This document shows positions 1 to 10,476 of a stretch of 64,000 nucleotides of DNA, in pieces (the first letter of the stretch is position 1; every line of letters starts with the position of its first letter). Origin of the DNA: Ancylobacter rudongensis (GTDB lineage Bacteria > Pseudomonadota > Alphaproteobacteria > Rhizobiales > Xanthobacteraceae); the NCBI RefSeq assembly GCF_900100155.1, contig NZ_FMTP01000004.1, positions 404,373-468,372 on the forward strand, in the 5' to 3' direction. The notes beneath the pieces are model-generated. The model did not search any database. It was given only the letters and a program-made list of their open reading frames with translations, and was not told where the DNA came from. A program made the position numbers and the translations under genes.

Positions 1-709
1 CGCCAAGGATCAGGGCGCAGCCGCCCGCCACGGCGGTAAACCGCACGCCGGGGCTTTGCGGAAAGCGGATGCCGGGCAGCGCCAGCCAGGAGCCGATCAG
101 CATCTCGAAGGCGCGGAACGGCAGCAGGAAATAGGCGGCGGCGGGATCGCGCATCACCATGAACTGGCTGGCGGCCAGCGAGGCGAGCAGCAGAACCGGC
201 ACGCTCCAGGCGATCGCCCGCCGGCCGAAGCGGGCCCCGGCGAGGACCAGCGCCGGGAACAGGAAATAGAACTGTTCCTCCACCCCCAGCGACCAGTAAT
301 GCAGCAGCGGCATTTCCTGCGCCGCCGGGCCGAAATAGTCGGTGCGCTGGAAGAAGAAGATGTTGCCGGCGGCGAACACCGACCACAGCACCGAGCGGCC
401 GAAGATCATCATCTCATAGGGCAGCAGGATCAGCGCGGCGAAGGCGGCGGTGAGGGCGGTGACGACCAGGAAGGCCGGCGCGATGCGGCGGATCCGCCGC
501 TCATAGAAGCCCAGCAGCGAGAAGCGACCGGCCGCGACATCGCCATAGATCGACTTGGAAATCAGGAAGCCGGAAATGACGAAGAACACGTCGACGCCGA
601 CAAACCCGCCCGGCAGCCAGCTCGCACCGAAATGATAGAGCACGACGCCAAGGACGGCGACGGCGCGCAGGCCGTCAATATGGGCACGATAGCGCAGGGA
701 ATGATGCAC
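1..709 (-). CDS. Acyltransferase 3 family membrane protein, partial (C-terminus beyond window)
   Basis: Integral-membrane O-acyltransferase of the OafA/YrhL type, which transfers acyl (usually acetyl) groups to surface glycans. Reading leftwards from a GTG at 709 the protein begins VHHSLRYRAHIDGLRAVAV, then has the family signature blocks RxHIDGLRAxAV, FFVISGFLISKS, YERRxRRIxPA and LLHYWSLGVEEQFYF, with hydrophobic segments between. The frame stays open to base 1, so about 236 residues are seen and the end is missing. It is a close paralogue of the next gene (same N-terminal architecture, long near-identical blocks), so a tandem duplication is likely. The GTG start is chosen because it aligns with the ATG of the paralogue; no strong ribosome binding site is visible. 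Confidence 0.85.
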   Translation of the reverse strand, partial: MHHSLRYRAHIDGLRAVAVLGVVLYHFGASWLPGGFVGVDVFFVISGFLISKSIYGDVAAGRFSLLGFYERRIRRIAPAFLVVTALTAAFAALILLPYEMMIFGRSVLWSVFAAGNIFFFQRTDYFGPAAQEMPLLHYWSLGVEEQFYFLFPALVLAGARFGRRAIAWSVPVLLLASLAASQFMVMRDPAAAYFLLPFRAFEMLIGSWLALPGIRFPQSPGVRFTAVAGGCALILG

Positions 710-862
710 GGTGGACCGAAGGATGGTTGAGGCAGGCAAGGAGCGAACGCGCCATTATGGACGCTGCGCCGGCGCGGGGGCATGCCCCGCGCGCCCTGTC
801 TCCTGCCGCACGCCCACTTAGGCCGCAAGTGTGGCTGTGCGGCCATAGGGGCGCCGCCGGCC

Positions 863-2785
863 TCACGGTGCGGCAGGGGCCGCAGGGGCAGGGGTAGTGA
901 CCGGCGCCGGCGCCGGGCCGAAGATCAGCGCCCCGAGCTGCCCGCCATAATAGGCGACGCCCTCGCGGGTGAAATGGGTGGGGTCGAACTGCAGCGGCGC
1001 GCCGTCGACCATCATCGGGCAGTTCATGTCCGGGCACATGGCGAGGATCGAGACGAACTCGACATTGGGATTGCCGGCGAAATGCTCGCGCATCAGCGCG
1101 TCGGCGCGGTGCGTGGCCTCGGTGAGGTCGTCATCGGCGAGGCGGCTCGGCGCGTTGCGGTACATGCGCTCGGCAAGGATTTCCGGCACCGCCCGACGAT
1201 ATTGAGGCACGGGCCCAAGCAGGATCACCCGGATGCCAGCGGCGTGCAGCTTGGCGAGGTCGGCGTCGAGCTGGCGGAAATGTTCCTGCGAGACCAGCGT
1301 GTCGCCGCCGATGACCAGGATGGACGGCCGGTGCGCCAGCAGCCAGTCGAAGGCGAAGCGGTTCAGCCGGTCACACATCGGGGCGAAGCTCGACTGCACC
1401 AGCGGCGGGCAGGCGGCGGCGGTCATCTGGCCGACCGCATAGCCATGGGCCTTGGCGATCGGCGCCAGTGCGCCGATGAACTGTGCGACATGGCTGCTGC
1501 CCCACAGGACGAGGCTGGGATGGGTGTCCGGCAGGCATTCCGGCGCCGGCTGGTCCTTGGGGCGGTTGCCGTTGATGAAGCAGGTGCCGTCGCGCACCAC
1601 CTCGCGGAAGGGATAGCGGGTATAGGCGAGCACGCGCTGGATGTCCGGGGCCAGCCGGCCGGGAAAGCCGCGCGTGTCCGAGGCGGCCGTGCCGAAGGCG
1701 ATGAGCAGCGCCCCGCCCACCACCGTGCCGCCATAGACGAATCGGCGGGAGAACAGCTCCCGCTTCTGCCGCACCGGCTGTTCGACGAAGCGCCAGGACA
1801 GCCAGCCGAGCAGGGTCGAGGCGGCGACGCCGCCGATGAGGAAGGCCGGCGCCGGCAGGTCCGGCAGCAGATGGCGGGCGAACACCACGATCGGCCAGTG
1901 GACGAGATAGAGCGAATAGGAAATGGCGCCGAAGAACACCAGCGGCCGCAGGCCGAGCAGCCGCGCCGGCAGGCTCTCCGTCCGCTCGCCGCCCCAGATG
2001 GCGAGGGCCGCGCCAAGGCAGGGCACCAGGGCGAGCACGCCGGGAAAGGGCGCGTGCTCGGTGATGAACACCATGCCGGCGAGGATGAGGCCGGTCCCCG
2101 CCGCCATCGCGCCCGCGCCGAGCCTGCGGCCCTGCGGAAACCACAGGCCGGGCAAAGCGAGGCCGGCGCCGATCAGCAGCTCGAAGGCACGGAAGGGCAG
2201 CAGATAGAACGCCGCCGCCGGGTTGAACGGCCGGATGATCTCGCAGGCGAGGAGCGAGACCACGAGCAGGCCGAGCACCAGCTTCGTCCGCGCCCGGGGC
2301 GCGAAGCGGGCGATCAGCAGGAGCAGGCCCGGAAACAGGAAATAGAACTGCTCCTCCACCCCCAGCGACCAGTAGTGCAGCAGCGGCGTCTCGTCCGCCG
2401 AGGGGCCGAAATAGTCGGTGCGCAGGTAGAAATAGACATTGCCGAAGGCCAGCACCGCCCAGATCAGCGAGCGGCCATAGGTCATCAACTGGTTGGGAAA
2501 GAACACCAGGAAGGCGGCGAGGCTGGTCGCCGCCGTCACCACGAAGAAGGCCGGCGCGATGCGCCGCATCCGCCGCTCATAGAAGCCGAGGATGGAGAAG
2601 CTGCCCGAATCCACATCGGCGTAAAGCGACTTGGCGATGAGGAAGCCGGAAATGACGAAGAACACGTCGACGCCGATGAAGCCGCCCGGCAGCCAGGTGG
2701 CGCCGAAATGGAACAGCACCACGCCGAGCACGGCGATGGCGCGCAGGCCGTCAATATGGGCGCGATAACGCAGGGGATTATGCAC
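863..2785 (-). CDS. Acyltransferase 3 / SGNH-domain surface glycan O-acyltransferase
   Basis: 640-residue OafA-like protein. Residues 1-350 form the acyltransferase 3 domain: RAHIDGLRAIAVLGVVLFHF at the N-terminus, FFVISGFLIAKS, YERRMRRIAPAFF, HYWSLGVEEQFYFLFP and about ten hydrophobic segments. Residues about 400-620 form a periplasmic SGNH-like domain. Its first block reads LWGSSHVAQF, so the usual GDSH aspartate is replaced by Ser, and its last block reads DPTHFTREGV, keeping the Asp/His pair. The expected role is O-acetylation of an exported polysaccharide or O-antigen. The tail (APAPVTTPAPAAPAAP) is low-complexity. It lies 153 bp upstream of its partial paralogue, same strand. The substrate cannot be told from sequence. 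Confidence 0.9.
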   Translation of the reverse strand: MHNPLRYRAHIDGLRAIAVLGVVLFHFGATWLPGGFIGVDVFFVISGFLIAKSLYADVDSGSFSILGFYERRMRRIAPAFFVVTAATSLAAFLVFFPNQLMTYGRSLIWAVLAFGNVYFYLRTDYFGPSADETPLLHYWSLGVEEQFYFLFPGLLLLIARFAPRARTKLVLGLLVVSLLACEIIRPFNPAAAFYLLPFRAFELLIGAGLALPGLWFPQGRRLGAGAMAAGTGLILAGMVFITEHAPFPGVLALVPCLGAALAIWGGERTESLPARLLGLRPLVFFGAISYSLYLVHWPIVVFARHLLPDLPAPAFLIGGVAASTLLGWLSWRFVEQPVRQKRELFSRRFVYGGTVVGGALLIAFGTAASDTRGFPGRLAPDIQRVLAYTRYPFREVVRDGTCFINGNRPKDQPAPECLPDTHPSLVLWGSSHVAQFIGALAPIAKAHGYAVGQMTAAACPPLVQSSFAPMCDRLNRFAFDWLLAHRPSILVIGGDTLVSQEHFRQLDADLAKLHAAGIRVILLGPVPQYRRAVPEILAERMYRNAPSRLADDDLTEATHRADALMREHFAGNPNVEFVSILAMCPDMNCPMMVDGAPLQFDPTHFTREGVAYYGGQLGALIFGPAPAPVTTPAPAAPAAP

Positions 2786-2841
2786 GGGCCGCGGGCTCTT
2801 TCAGGCAGGAGATAAAACGGGCGCGGGCCGCGCGCGGGGCA

Positions 2842-3582
2842 TCAGAACAGGCTGCCCTGGCGTGGCGGGGCGGCCGAGGCGGAGCCGGGGGGCGAATCGG
2901 AGGAGGGCTCGCGCAGGGCGGCGGGCGGCGGGTCCTCCTTCGCCGGCCCGCGCGCGACGATGACGAGGCGATCGTCGGGGAGCGGGCGCTGCAGGGCGCG
3001 CGCCTCGCTCCACGGGGCGTTCAGCCACGTCTCGCGCTCCTCACGGGTGGTGAGAATCACCGGCATCGCCTTGGGGTGGATCGGCTCGACCACGCCATTG
3101 GGCGCGCAGGTGAGAAAGCCGAACAATTCGTGCTGGCCCTCCACCGGTGCCGCCTTGGTGCCGCGCGTGCCGGTCCAGTGGGTCCACAGCCCGGCGAAGA
3201 AGGCGAGGGGGCGCGCCTCATCAAGCGCGAACCACACCACGTCCTTGCGGCCGGTGGCGGGGTTGGGCAGCGGGGCATATTCGGAAAAACTGGTGAACGG
3301 CACCAGGCAGCGATGCGCAGGCCCGCTCCAGGCGCGCCAGTGCGGCGAGGCCAGGTTGCGGATGTTCGTCACCGGCGGCCCGGCGACCGTGGGCGGCGAG
3401 GGCATGCCCCAGCGGGCCAGCGCCAGTTCGCGCAGGCCATCTTCCCCTGTGCGCACGATCGGGGCGGGGAAGTCCGGGAAGATGCCGGTCTGCGGCGGCA
3501 GATTGCCGGCGAGATTGCGCAGCGTGCCGACGAGATCGGTGATGGCGTGCAGATTGGAATGATGGCTGTAGAGGTTGCACAT
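2842..3582 (-). CDS. SOS response-associated peptidase (SRAP/YedK/HMCES family)
   Basis: 246 residues. SRAP proteins form a covalent thiazolidine link to abasic sites in single-stranded DNA and shield them. The family hallmarks are visible: the catalytic Cys2 directly after the initiator Met ([10 protein letters not shown]), an Asn in the TNIRNLAS segment, a Glu in the FTSFSEY segment, and the [10 protein letters not shown] histidine block. The start must be the ATG at 3582, since Cys2 has to be N-terminal after Met removal. The C-terminal 40 residues are Pro/Ser-rich and probably disordered. No LexA box can be called in the short upstream gap, which holds the tRNA gene. Confidence 0.93.
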   Translation of the reverse strand: MCNLYSHHSNLHAITDLVGTLRNLAGNLPPQTGIFPDFPAPIVRTGEDGLRELALARWGMPSPPTVAGPPVTNIRNLASPHWRAWSGPAHRCLVPFTSFSEYAPLPNPATGRKDVVWFALDEARPLAFFAGLWTHWTGTRGTKAAPVEGQHELFGFLTCAPNGVVEPIHPKAMPVILTTREERETWLNAPWSEARALQRPLPDDRLVIVARGPAKEDPPPAALREPSSDSPPGSASAAPPRQGSLF

Positions 3583-3638
3583 GGGCGGCCCCGCTGGCCG
3601 GCTCCCGGCCTGTCGCGTCCCTGAAGCGCGAGCGACGA

Positions 3639-3713
3639 TGGTGGGCGATGCAGGGATTGAACCTGCGACCCCTCCCGTGTGAAGGGAGTGCTCTCCCGCT
3701 GAGCTAATCGCCC
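3639..3713 (-). tRNA. tRNA-Val (anticodon CAC)
   Basis: Reverse complement begins GGGCGATTAGCTCAGCGGGA and folds as a full cloverleaf. Acceptor arms are GGGCGAT/ATCGCCC, the anticodon stem CTCCC/GGGAG encloses loop TTCACAC (anticodon CAC, Val GTG codon), and the T-arm GCAGGTTCAATCCCTGC is intact. Discriminator A and the CCA end are encoded. Confidence 0.97.
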
Positions 3714-3800
3714 GTCGGCCCCGTCGGATAGATCAGGGGCCAGCGCCATCGCGGCGGGGTTTAGTGTGTCCACGCCCCGGGTGTCAAGCGCCGCGCGCGG

Positions 3801-4484
3801 CTACCCACGGGAGAGAAGCTGCTCCACCGTCTCCACCAGCAGCTCGTAATGGCCGATGAACACGTCGCCGCCCAGTTCCTGCGCCGGAATCTCGGTGTAG
3901 CCGAACGGCACCACGATCGAGGGAACGCGGGCGTTTCGGGCGGTGAGCACGTCCGTCATGCTGTCGCCGACCATGATCGCCCGGGTGTGCACGCCGCCGG
4001 CGCGCTCGATGGTGCCGAGCAGATGGCCGGCATCGGGCTTGTAGACCGGAAACGTGTCCGAGCCGGCGATGACGGCAAAGCGATCGGTGAGGTCGAGCCG
4101 GTCGAGCAGCAGGCGCGAGAGATATTCCAGCTTGTTGGTGCACACGGCCAGCACATGGCCGCGGGCGGAAAGTTCGTCCAGCGCGTCGAGCAGGCCGGGA
4201 TAGGGCCGGGAGAGATCGGCGATATGGGCGGCGTAGTGCTCCAGGAAGCGGGCATAGAGCGCGTCGAATTCCGCCGGCTCGACGCTGATGCCGGCGGCGG
4301 TGAGGCCGCGATTGACCAGCGCCTTGGCGCCGGCGCCGATCATCTTGCGGGTTTCGTCGCGCGGCAGGCGGGCGGCGCCGGCCTCGTCGAGCACGATGTC
4401 GAGCGTGTCGAGCAGGTCGGGGGCGGTGTCGACGAGCGTGCCGTCGAGGTCGAAGGCGATCACGGCGGGAGGCGAGGAGGGCAT
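3801..4484 (-). CDS. gph: Phosphoglycolate phosphatase (HAD superfamily)
   Basis: 227 residues. Hydrolyses 2-phosphoglycolate to glycolate in the cytoplasm; Mg-dependent HAD fold. Motif I is FDLDGTLVDTAPD with nucleophile Asp12 and general acid Asp14. A helical cap follows at about residues 20-90. Motif II is at VCTNK (Thr), motif III is the Lys in VYKPD, and motif IV is MVGDSMTDV with the Mg-binding aspartates. The start at 4484 is preferred because upstream in-frame sequence has no HAD homology and the family begins a few residues before FDLDGT. Its neighbour rpiA on the opposite strand is the usual partner in related genomes. Confidence 0.93.
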   Translation of the reverse strand: MPSSPPAVIAFDLDGTLVDTAPDLLDTLDIVLDEAGAARLPRDETRKMIGAGAKALVNRGLTAAGISVEPAEFDALYARFLEHYAAHIADLSRPYPGLLDALDELSARGHVLAVCTNKLEYLSRLLLDRLDLTDRFAVIAGSDTFPVYKPDAGHLLGTIERAGGVHTRAIMVGDSMTDVLTARNARVPSIVVPFGYTEIPAQELGGDVFIGHYELLVETVEQLLSRG

Positions 4485-4664
4485 GACAATTTCCGTGGAT
4501 GGTGACGGGAAAAGCGGGCGGCCCGCCGCCGCGAGACGGGCTTCCCGATCTAGGCCTACAATCCTGCCGCTTTTGCTGTCCAGCCTTCCGCGTCCATCGG
4601 GCGCATGCGGGCAGCGGCCGCGCGGCGCGGAAGATGGGCAAGGCACAGGCAGGATGTCCCGGCG

Positions 4665-5144
4665 ATGAGGATCATGATGCAGAACTGGCATGTGGCGATG
4701 GTGGCGGCCGCCCTCGGGCTCGGCGCGCTGGCGGGCGGCGCCGTGGCGCAGGAGGCGAAGCCGGGCGAGGCGCCCGCCGCTCCCCCCGCCCAGGCCGAGG
4801 CGGCCCCCGGCGACGGGCCCTACGTGTTCGCCTCGCCCCCGGCCGCCCAGGCCAACCGGCTCTATTCGGTGAATGTGCGCACGGGCCAGGTGAATGCCTG
4901 CCAGTTCGAGCGCCCCGAGGGCAGTCTTGTCGGCGTCACCCGCTGCTTCCGCCGCGATGCCAGCGCCGAGGGCGGGACACCGGGCCGCTACGACATCCTG
5001 TCGACCCGCTATTCCGGCGAGACCGGCATTTTCCGCGTCGATGCCGGCACCGGCCAGATGAGCGTCTGCTATGTCCGCGACATGCCCAAGGAGGGCGGCG
5101 GCGTCGAGCCGGCGGTGGTCTGCACCCCGCCTTCCAGCCAATGA
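4665..5144 (+). CDS. Small secreted protein of unknown function
   Basis: About 159 residues. The N-terminus (MRIMMQNWHVAMVAAALGL) is a signal peptide with likely cleavage after AVA or AVAQ; the next 30 residues are Ala/Pro/Glu-rich. The folded part has two similar halves, RLYSVNVRTGQVNACQF and GIFRVDAGTGQMSVCYV. Each has the pattern hydrophobic-V-x-TGQxxxC, as in small bacterial periplasmic beta-strand repeats. The ATG at 4665 is chosen because AGGA lies about ten bases upstream; ATGs at 4674 and 4677 are alternatives. Function unknown; probably periplasmic. It faces gph divergently. Confidence 0.75.
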   Translation: MRIMMQNWHVAMVAAALGLGALAGGAVAQEAKPGEAPAAPPAQAEAAPGDGPYVFASPPAAQANRLYSVNVRTGQVNACQFERPEGSLVGVTRCFRRDASAEGGTPGRYDILSTRYSGETGIFRVDAGTGQMSVCYVRDMPKEGGGVEPAVVCTPPSSQ

Positions 5145-5248
5145 TCGCCGGGGAGGCGGCTGCCGGCGGGCTTGTCGGCGCGCGCCAACGGCGCTACGCA
5201 CGAGATGAACATTAAAGAAGTGCTAAAAACGAGGGCCCCGCGACGCTC

Positions 5249-5950
5249 ATGACCGACGCTGACAACCTCAAGAGACAGGCCGCCGCGCAGGCGCTCGAAT
5301 ATGTCCGCTCGGGCATGAAGCTGGGCCTCGGCACCGGCTCGACCGCCAAGCATCTGGTCGATCTGCTCGCCGTGCGGGTGAATGAGGGGCTGGAAGTGGT
5401 CGGCGTGCCGACCTCCGAGGCCACCCGGGCCCAGGCCGAGAGCCTCGGCGTGCCGCTCGGCACGCTGGACGAGTACCCGGTGCTTGATCTGTGCATCGAC
5501 GGCGCCGACGAGGTCGGGCCGGACCTGACCCTGATCAAGGGTGGCGGCGGCGCGCTGCTGCGCGAGAAGATCGTCGCCTCGGCGGCCAAGCAGATGATCG
5601 TCATCGCCGACGCCTCGAAGAAGGTGGAGGTGCTCGGCACCTTTCCGCTGCCGATCGAGGTGGTGGATTTCGGCGTCGCCGCCATCCGCCGCGGCATTGA
5701 CCGCGCCGCCCGCGCAGCGGGGTGCCACGGCCTGCTGACGCTGCGCCGCCGGCCGGACGGTCATGTTTTCGTCACCGATCAGGGACACCTGATCCTCGAT
5801 GCCGCCTATGGCAGCATCACCAACCCGACCGCGCTTGCCGCCGAGCTCTCCAATGTGCCGGGCGTGGTCGAGCACGGCCTCTTCATCAATCTGGCGAGCC
5901 GCGTCATTCTCGCGGGCGCCGGCGGCGTGACGGTCATCGACCGCGCGTGA
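5249..5950 (+). CDS. rpiA: Ribose-5-phosphate isomerase A
   Basis: 233 residues, standard family length. Interconverts ribose 5-phosphate and ribulose 5-phosphate in the pentose phosphate pathway. Signature blocks are in order: [15 protein letters not shown] (phosphate-binding loop), [37 protein letters not shown] (catalytic Asp, Glu and Lys region), VVDFGVAAI and DQGHLILDA. Followed after 21 bp by the DUF2059 gene, probably co-transcribed. Confidence 0.97.
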   Translation: MTDADNLKRQAAAQALEYVRSGMKLGLGTGSTAKHLVDLLAVRVNEGLEVVGVPTSEATRAQAESLGVPLGTLDEYPVLDLCIDGADEVGPDLTLIKGGGGALLREKIVASAAKQMIVIADASKKVEVLGTFPLPIEVVDFGVAAIRRGIDRAARAAGCHGLLTLRRRPDGHVFVTDQGHLILDAAYGSITNPTALAAELSNVPGVVEHGLFINLASRVILAGAGGVTVIDRA

Positions 5951-5971
5951 GCAGTTCGTCAGGAGACTTTC

Positions 5972-6523
5972 ATGCAGCTTGATATTGCAGCGCGGTTTGC
6001 AGGCGCCGTCGTGGCCGCGAGCCTCCTCGCCGCGGCTCCCGCGCTGGCGCAGGACACCGCCCCCTTCCAGCTCGCCCAGGCCGCCGCGCCCAAGGCGCCG
6101 GAGCCGAGCGCCGAACAGATGAAGCTGGCCAATGAGCTGCTCGTCGCCAATGGCGAGGCCAGCAGCTTCGATGCGGTGATCCCCAATGTCGTGGATCAGA
6201 CGGCAGCCAGCTTCGTGCAGTCCAACCCGGACCTGATTCGCGACCTGCGCGAAGTCGCCAAGCAGCTGTCCACCCAGTATGAGAGCCGCCGCAACGAGAT
6301 CGTCCAGATTCTCGCCAAGATCTACGCCACCGAGTTCACCACCCAGGAACTGCGCGACCTTCTGGCCTTCTACCGCTCGGAAGCCGGCAAGAAGCTGGTG
6401 CTCAAGCGCGAGGACCTGCTCAAGGCCGGGTTCAGCAGCATCCAGGCCTGGAGCGCGGGTTTCGCGCGCGAGATGGAAGTGCGGGTGCGCGAGGAGATGA
6501 AGAAGCGCGGCTTCACCATCTGA
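5972..6523 (+). CDS. DUF2059 domain exported protein
   Basis: 183 residues. Signal peptide MQLDIAARFAGAVVAASLLA, cleaved probably at ALA-QD, then an Ala/Pro linker and the all-alpha DUF2059 domain at about residues 60-165. That domain contains TQELRDLLAFYRSEAGKK, the most conserved block of the family. Probably periplasmic; biochemical role not established. In related genomes this gene sits between rpiA and gor; here gor is about 4 kb further on, beyond a DUF421 gene and a TctCBA transporter. The start has a GGAG ribosome binding site (caggagactttc). Confidence 0.9.
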   Translation: MQLDIAARFAGAVVAASLLAAAPALAQDTAPFQLAQAAAPKAPEPSAEQMKLANELLVANGEASSFDAVIPNVVDQTAASFVQSNPDLIRDLREVAKQLSTQYESRRNEIVQILAKIYATEFTTQELRDLLAFYRSEAGKKLVLKREDLLKAGFSSIQAWSAGFAREMEVRVREEMKKRGFTI

Positions 6524-6632
6524 CCTGCCAGATCGCCCGCCCCCACGAAGGGGCGCGGGGACGGCTTGCTTCTGAACCGTATCGATACCCCGGCGTTGCA
6601 GTCCGGGGCGAGCGGCACAAGGAGCGACCGTC

Positions 6633-7115
6633 ATGGACTGGAGCGACATATTCTTCCAGAGCTGGCAGGGCATCACGCGGACGCTGGTCGTCGGCGTTCT
6701 CGCCTACGCGGTTCTCGTCGCCTTCCTGCGCATCGCGGGCAAGCGTACCCTCGCCAAGCTCAACGCCTTCGACTTTGTGGTGACGATCGCCATCGGCTCC
6801 ACGCTCGCGGCCATCCTGCTTCAGAAATCGGTCGCCCTTGCGGAGGGTGCAGCAGCGCTCGGGTTGCTCATCCTGCTGCAGTATGGTGTGACCTTCGCCT
6901 CGGTTCGCTCCTCCCGCTTCGCCGGGCTCGTGCGCTCTGAACCCACCCTGCTGGTGCGGGACGGCGTGCTGTGTGAAGCGGCGATGAAGCACCAGCGCGT
7001 CACGCCGGACGAGGCGCTGAGCGCGATACGGGAAGCGGGCGGACGTGACATCGCCTCGGTCGACTACCTGATCCTTGAAAGCGACGGCACGCTGAGCGTC
7101 GGTCTCAGGGGCTGA
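6633..7115 (+). CDS. DUF421 (YetF-type) membrane protein
   Basis: 160 residues. Two or three N-terminal transmembrane helices (about residues 14-33, 45-62, 68-86), then a cytoplasmic DUF421 domain. FLRIAGKRTLAKLNAFDFVV and IAIGSTLAAILL are characteristic. In the soluble part the typical acidic ...SVDYLILESDGTLSV end is present. Preceded by AAGGAG eight bases before the ATG. Function unknown; YetF relatives are linked to membrane stress in other bacteria. It ends head-to-head with the tctA terminus. Confidence 0.9.
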   Translation: MDWSDIFFQSWQGITRTLVVGVLAYAVLVAFLRIAGKRTLAKLNAFDFVVTIAIGSTLAAILLQKSVALAEGAAALGLLILLQYGVTFASVRSSRFAGLVRSEPTLLVRDGVLCEAAMKHQRVTPDEALSAIREAGGRDIASVDYLILESDGTLSVGLRG

Positions 7116-7189
7116 CGGCCCGCGCGCCTGACGCGCGGACCGTGCGGTGCCTTCTGCGGCCCGCGCGCGACTGGCGCGGGGCGGGGGGC

Positions 7190-8701
<1,512 letters not shown>

Positions 8702-8711
8702 GGGTGCGTCC

Positions 8712-9197
8712 TCAGATCAGCCGTTCGAGCGGGCCGGCCGGCAGCGCCAGCTGCAGCCCCTTGGCGAACACCGCATAAATGACGAAGCACATCAACGCCC
8801 CGGCGAGGAAATGCCCCCAAAGCGGGCCGCGCCCAAAACCCTTGGCGGTGGCGGCGAACAGCCAGCCGGTGGCGATGGCGAAGCCGGCACCGAAGGCCAG
8901 CAGCACGATCTGGCCGATCAGCCCGCCCAGCACCCAGGCCATCGGGCCGATCTCGTCGCGCGGGCGATCCTGCGCCCCCTCGCGGACCGCCTCGACCGCG
9001 TTGGCCAGCGCCAGCAGGGCCAGGCCGGCGGAAATGACCGCGGGAAAAGCCTCCGGGCCGACGGCCGAATAGGTGTTGATCCCGGACAGCCGCCACGCAT
9101 CCCAGCCGACCACGAGCGACAGGATGGCGAGGGCGAAGGCGATGACGAAGCGGCCCTTGTCGGGGCCGGTGGTGGAGGCGGGGGTGGAATCGCTCAT
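8712..9197 (-). CDS. tctB: Tripartite tricarboxylate transporter small permease TctB
   Basis: 161 residues with four predicted transmembrane helices (about residues 20-38, 55-72, 92-120, 130-150), the TctB pattern. Essential small subunit of the TTT transporter, pairing with TctA. The ATG at 9197 lies between tctC upstream and tctA downstream, in one operon. Sequence is poorly conserved in this family, so the call rests on length, topology and position. Confidence 0.9.
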   Translation of the reverse strand: MSDSTPASTTGPDKGRFVIAFALAILSLVVGWDAWRLSGINTYSAVGPEAFPAVISAGLALLALANAVEAVREGAQDRPRDEIGPMAWVLGGLIGQIVLLAFGAGFAIATGWLFAATAKGFGRGPLWGHFLAGALMCFVIYAVFAKGLQLALPAGPLERLI

Positions 9198-9284
9198 CGG
9201 CGGGGCTCCGGGGTGTCGGAACGAAAGACACCCCCGCGGCGGGCCGCGAGGGAGTCCCGGTTCGGTCGGATAGGGCGGCCCCCC

Positions 9285-10250
9285 TTACTGGGCGAGGCCG
9301 ATATCCTTCAGGATGGTCTGGGTGGCGGCGATGTCCTTGGCCAGCTGGGCGTCGAACGCGTCGCCGGAAAGGTAGGTGTTGGCCCAGCCCTTCTGCGCCA
9401 GCATGTCGGTCCATGCCTTGGACTTCACCATCTTCTCGATGGTCTGGCTGAGTTCCTGCTTCTGCTCCGGGGTGATGCCCGGGGCGGCGGCGATCATGCG
9501 CCAGTTCTGGATTTCCACATCGACGCCGGCTTCCTTGAAGGTCGGCACATCGGGGGCTTCCGGCAGGCGGGTGGGGCTGGACACGCCGAGGATCCGCAGC
9601 TTGCCGGCCTTGGCCTGCGCGTCATATTCCGACAGGCTGGAAATGCCGACCGTGACCTTTCCGCCGAGCAGCGAGGCGAGCGATTCGCCGCCGCCGGAGA
9701 AGGCGATGTAGTTCACCTTGCGCGGATCGACGCCGATCGCCTTGGTGAACAGTCCGGCGGTGATGTGATCGGTGCCACCGGCCGAGCCGCCGGCCCAGGA
9801 CACTTTCTGCGGGTCCGCCTTCAGCGCCACGACCAGATCGGCCAGCGACTTCAGCGGCGAGGCGGCCGGCACGGCGATGGCCTCATACTCGCCGGTGAGG
9901 CGGGCAATCGGCGTCACCATGGACAGGTTGACCGGCGACTTGTTGGTGATGATGGCGCCGACCATGACATAGCCGCCGACGATCATCACATTGGGATCGC
10001 CCTTGCTGGAATTGACGAACTGGGCGAGGCCGATGGTGCCGCCGGCGCCGGGCACGTTCAGCACCTGCACATTGCCGACCAGCTTGTCGGACTGCAGCAC
10101 ATGCTGGATCGAGCGGGCCGTCTGGTCCCAGCCGCCGCCGGGCGCGGCCGGGGCGATGATCTTCAGTTCGTTGATGTCGGCATAGGCCGCCCCGAGCGGT
10201 GCGACGGCGACGGCGGCGGCGAGCAGCGCCCCGCTGACGAGATGCTTCAT
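9285..10250 (-). CDS. tctC: Tripartite tricarboxylate transporter substrate-binding protein TctC
   Basis: 321 residues. Signal peptide [20 protein letters not shown], cleaved near AYA-D, then the periplasmic Bug/TctC fold. Typical blocks are [20 protein letters not shown] (first ligand loop), [44 protein letters not shown] and [13 protein letters not shown]. The ATG at 10250 has a perfect GGAGGAAACC ribosome binding site, so the longer upstream frame is not used. First gene of the tctCBA operon, divergent from gor; the 226-bp gap should hold both promoters. Confidence 0.96.
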   Translation of the reverse strand: MKHLVSGALLAAAVAVAPLGAAYADINELKIIAPAAPGGGWDQTARSIQHVLQSDKLVGNVQVLNVPGAGGTIGLAQFVNSSKGDPNVMIVGGYVMVGAIITNKSPVNLSMVTPIARLTGEYEAIAVPAASPLKSLADLVVALKADPQKVSWAGGSAGGTDHITAGLFTKAIGVDPRKVNYIAFSGGGESLASLLGGKVTVGISSLSEYDAQAKAGKLRILGVSSPTRLPEAPDVPTFKEAGVDVEIQNWRMIAAAPGITPEQKQELSQTIEKMVKSKAWTDMLAQKGWANTYLSGDAFDAQLAKDIAATQTILKDIGLAQ

Positions 10251-10476
10251 GGTTTCCTCCAAGGAACGGGGCGACGGCACGTTGACGCTGGCCGCCGCTT
10301 GCACGCGGTAAGCGAAGCTAAAGCCGCAGGCCCCCCGCTGTCGAGTTCGCCGGAAGGATGAGCGCTGATTGCGCCGGTATTGGCCGGCCGGATTCGCAGG
10401 CCAGCCATGCGGGCGCTTGACGGGCGCGCCTCGGGGGGCGACATGCCACGCACAAGCGCAGCGCGGAGAGCCCTAT

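Noticed and set aside
782..2815. Plus-strand frame of about 680 codons opposite the acyltransferase
   Set aside because: Repetitive acidic/Arg/Gln composition with no motif; shadow of the minus-strand acyltransferase, which has clear family blocks.
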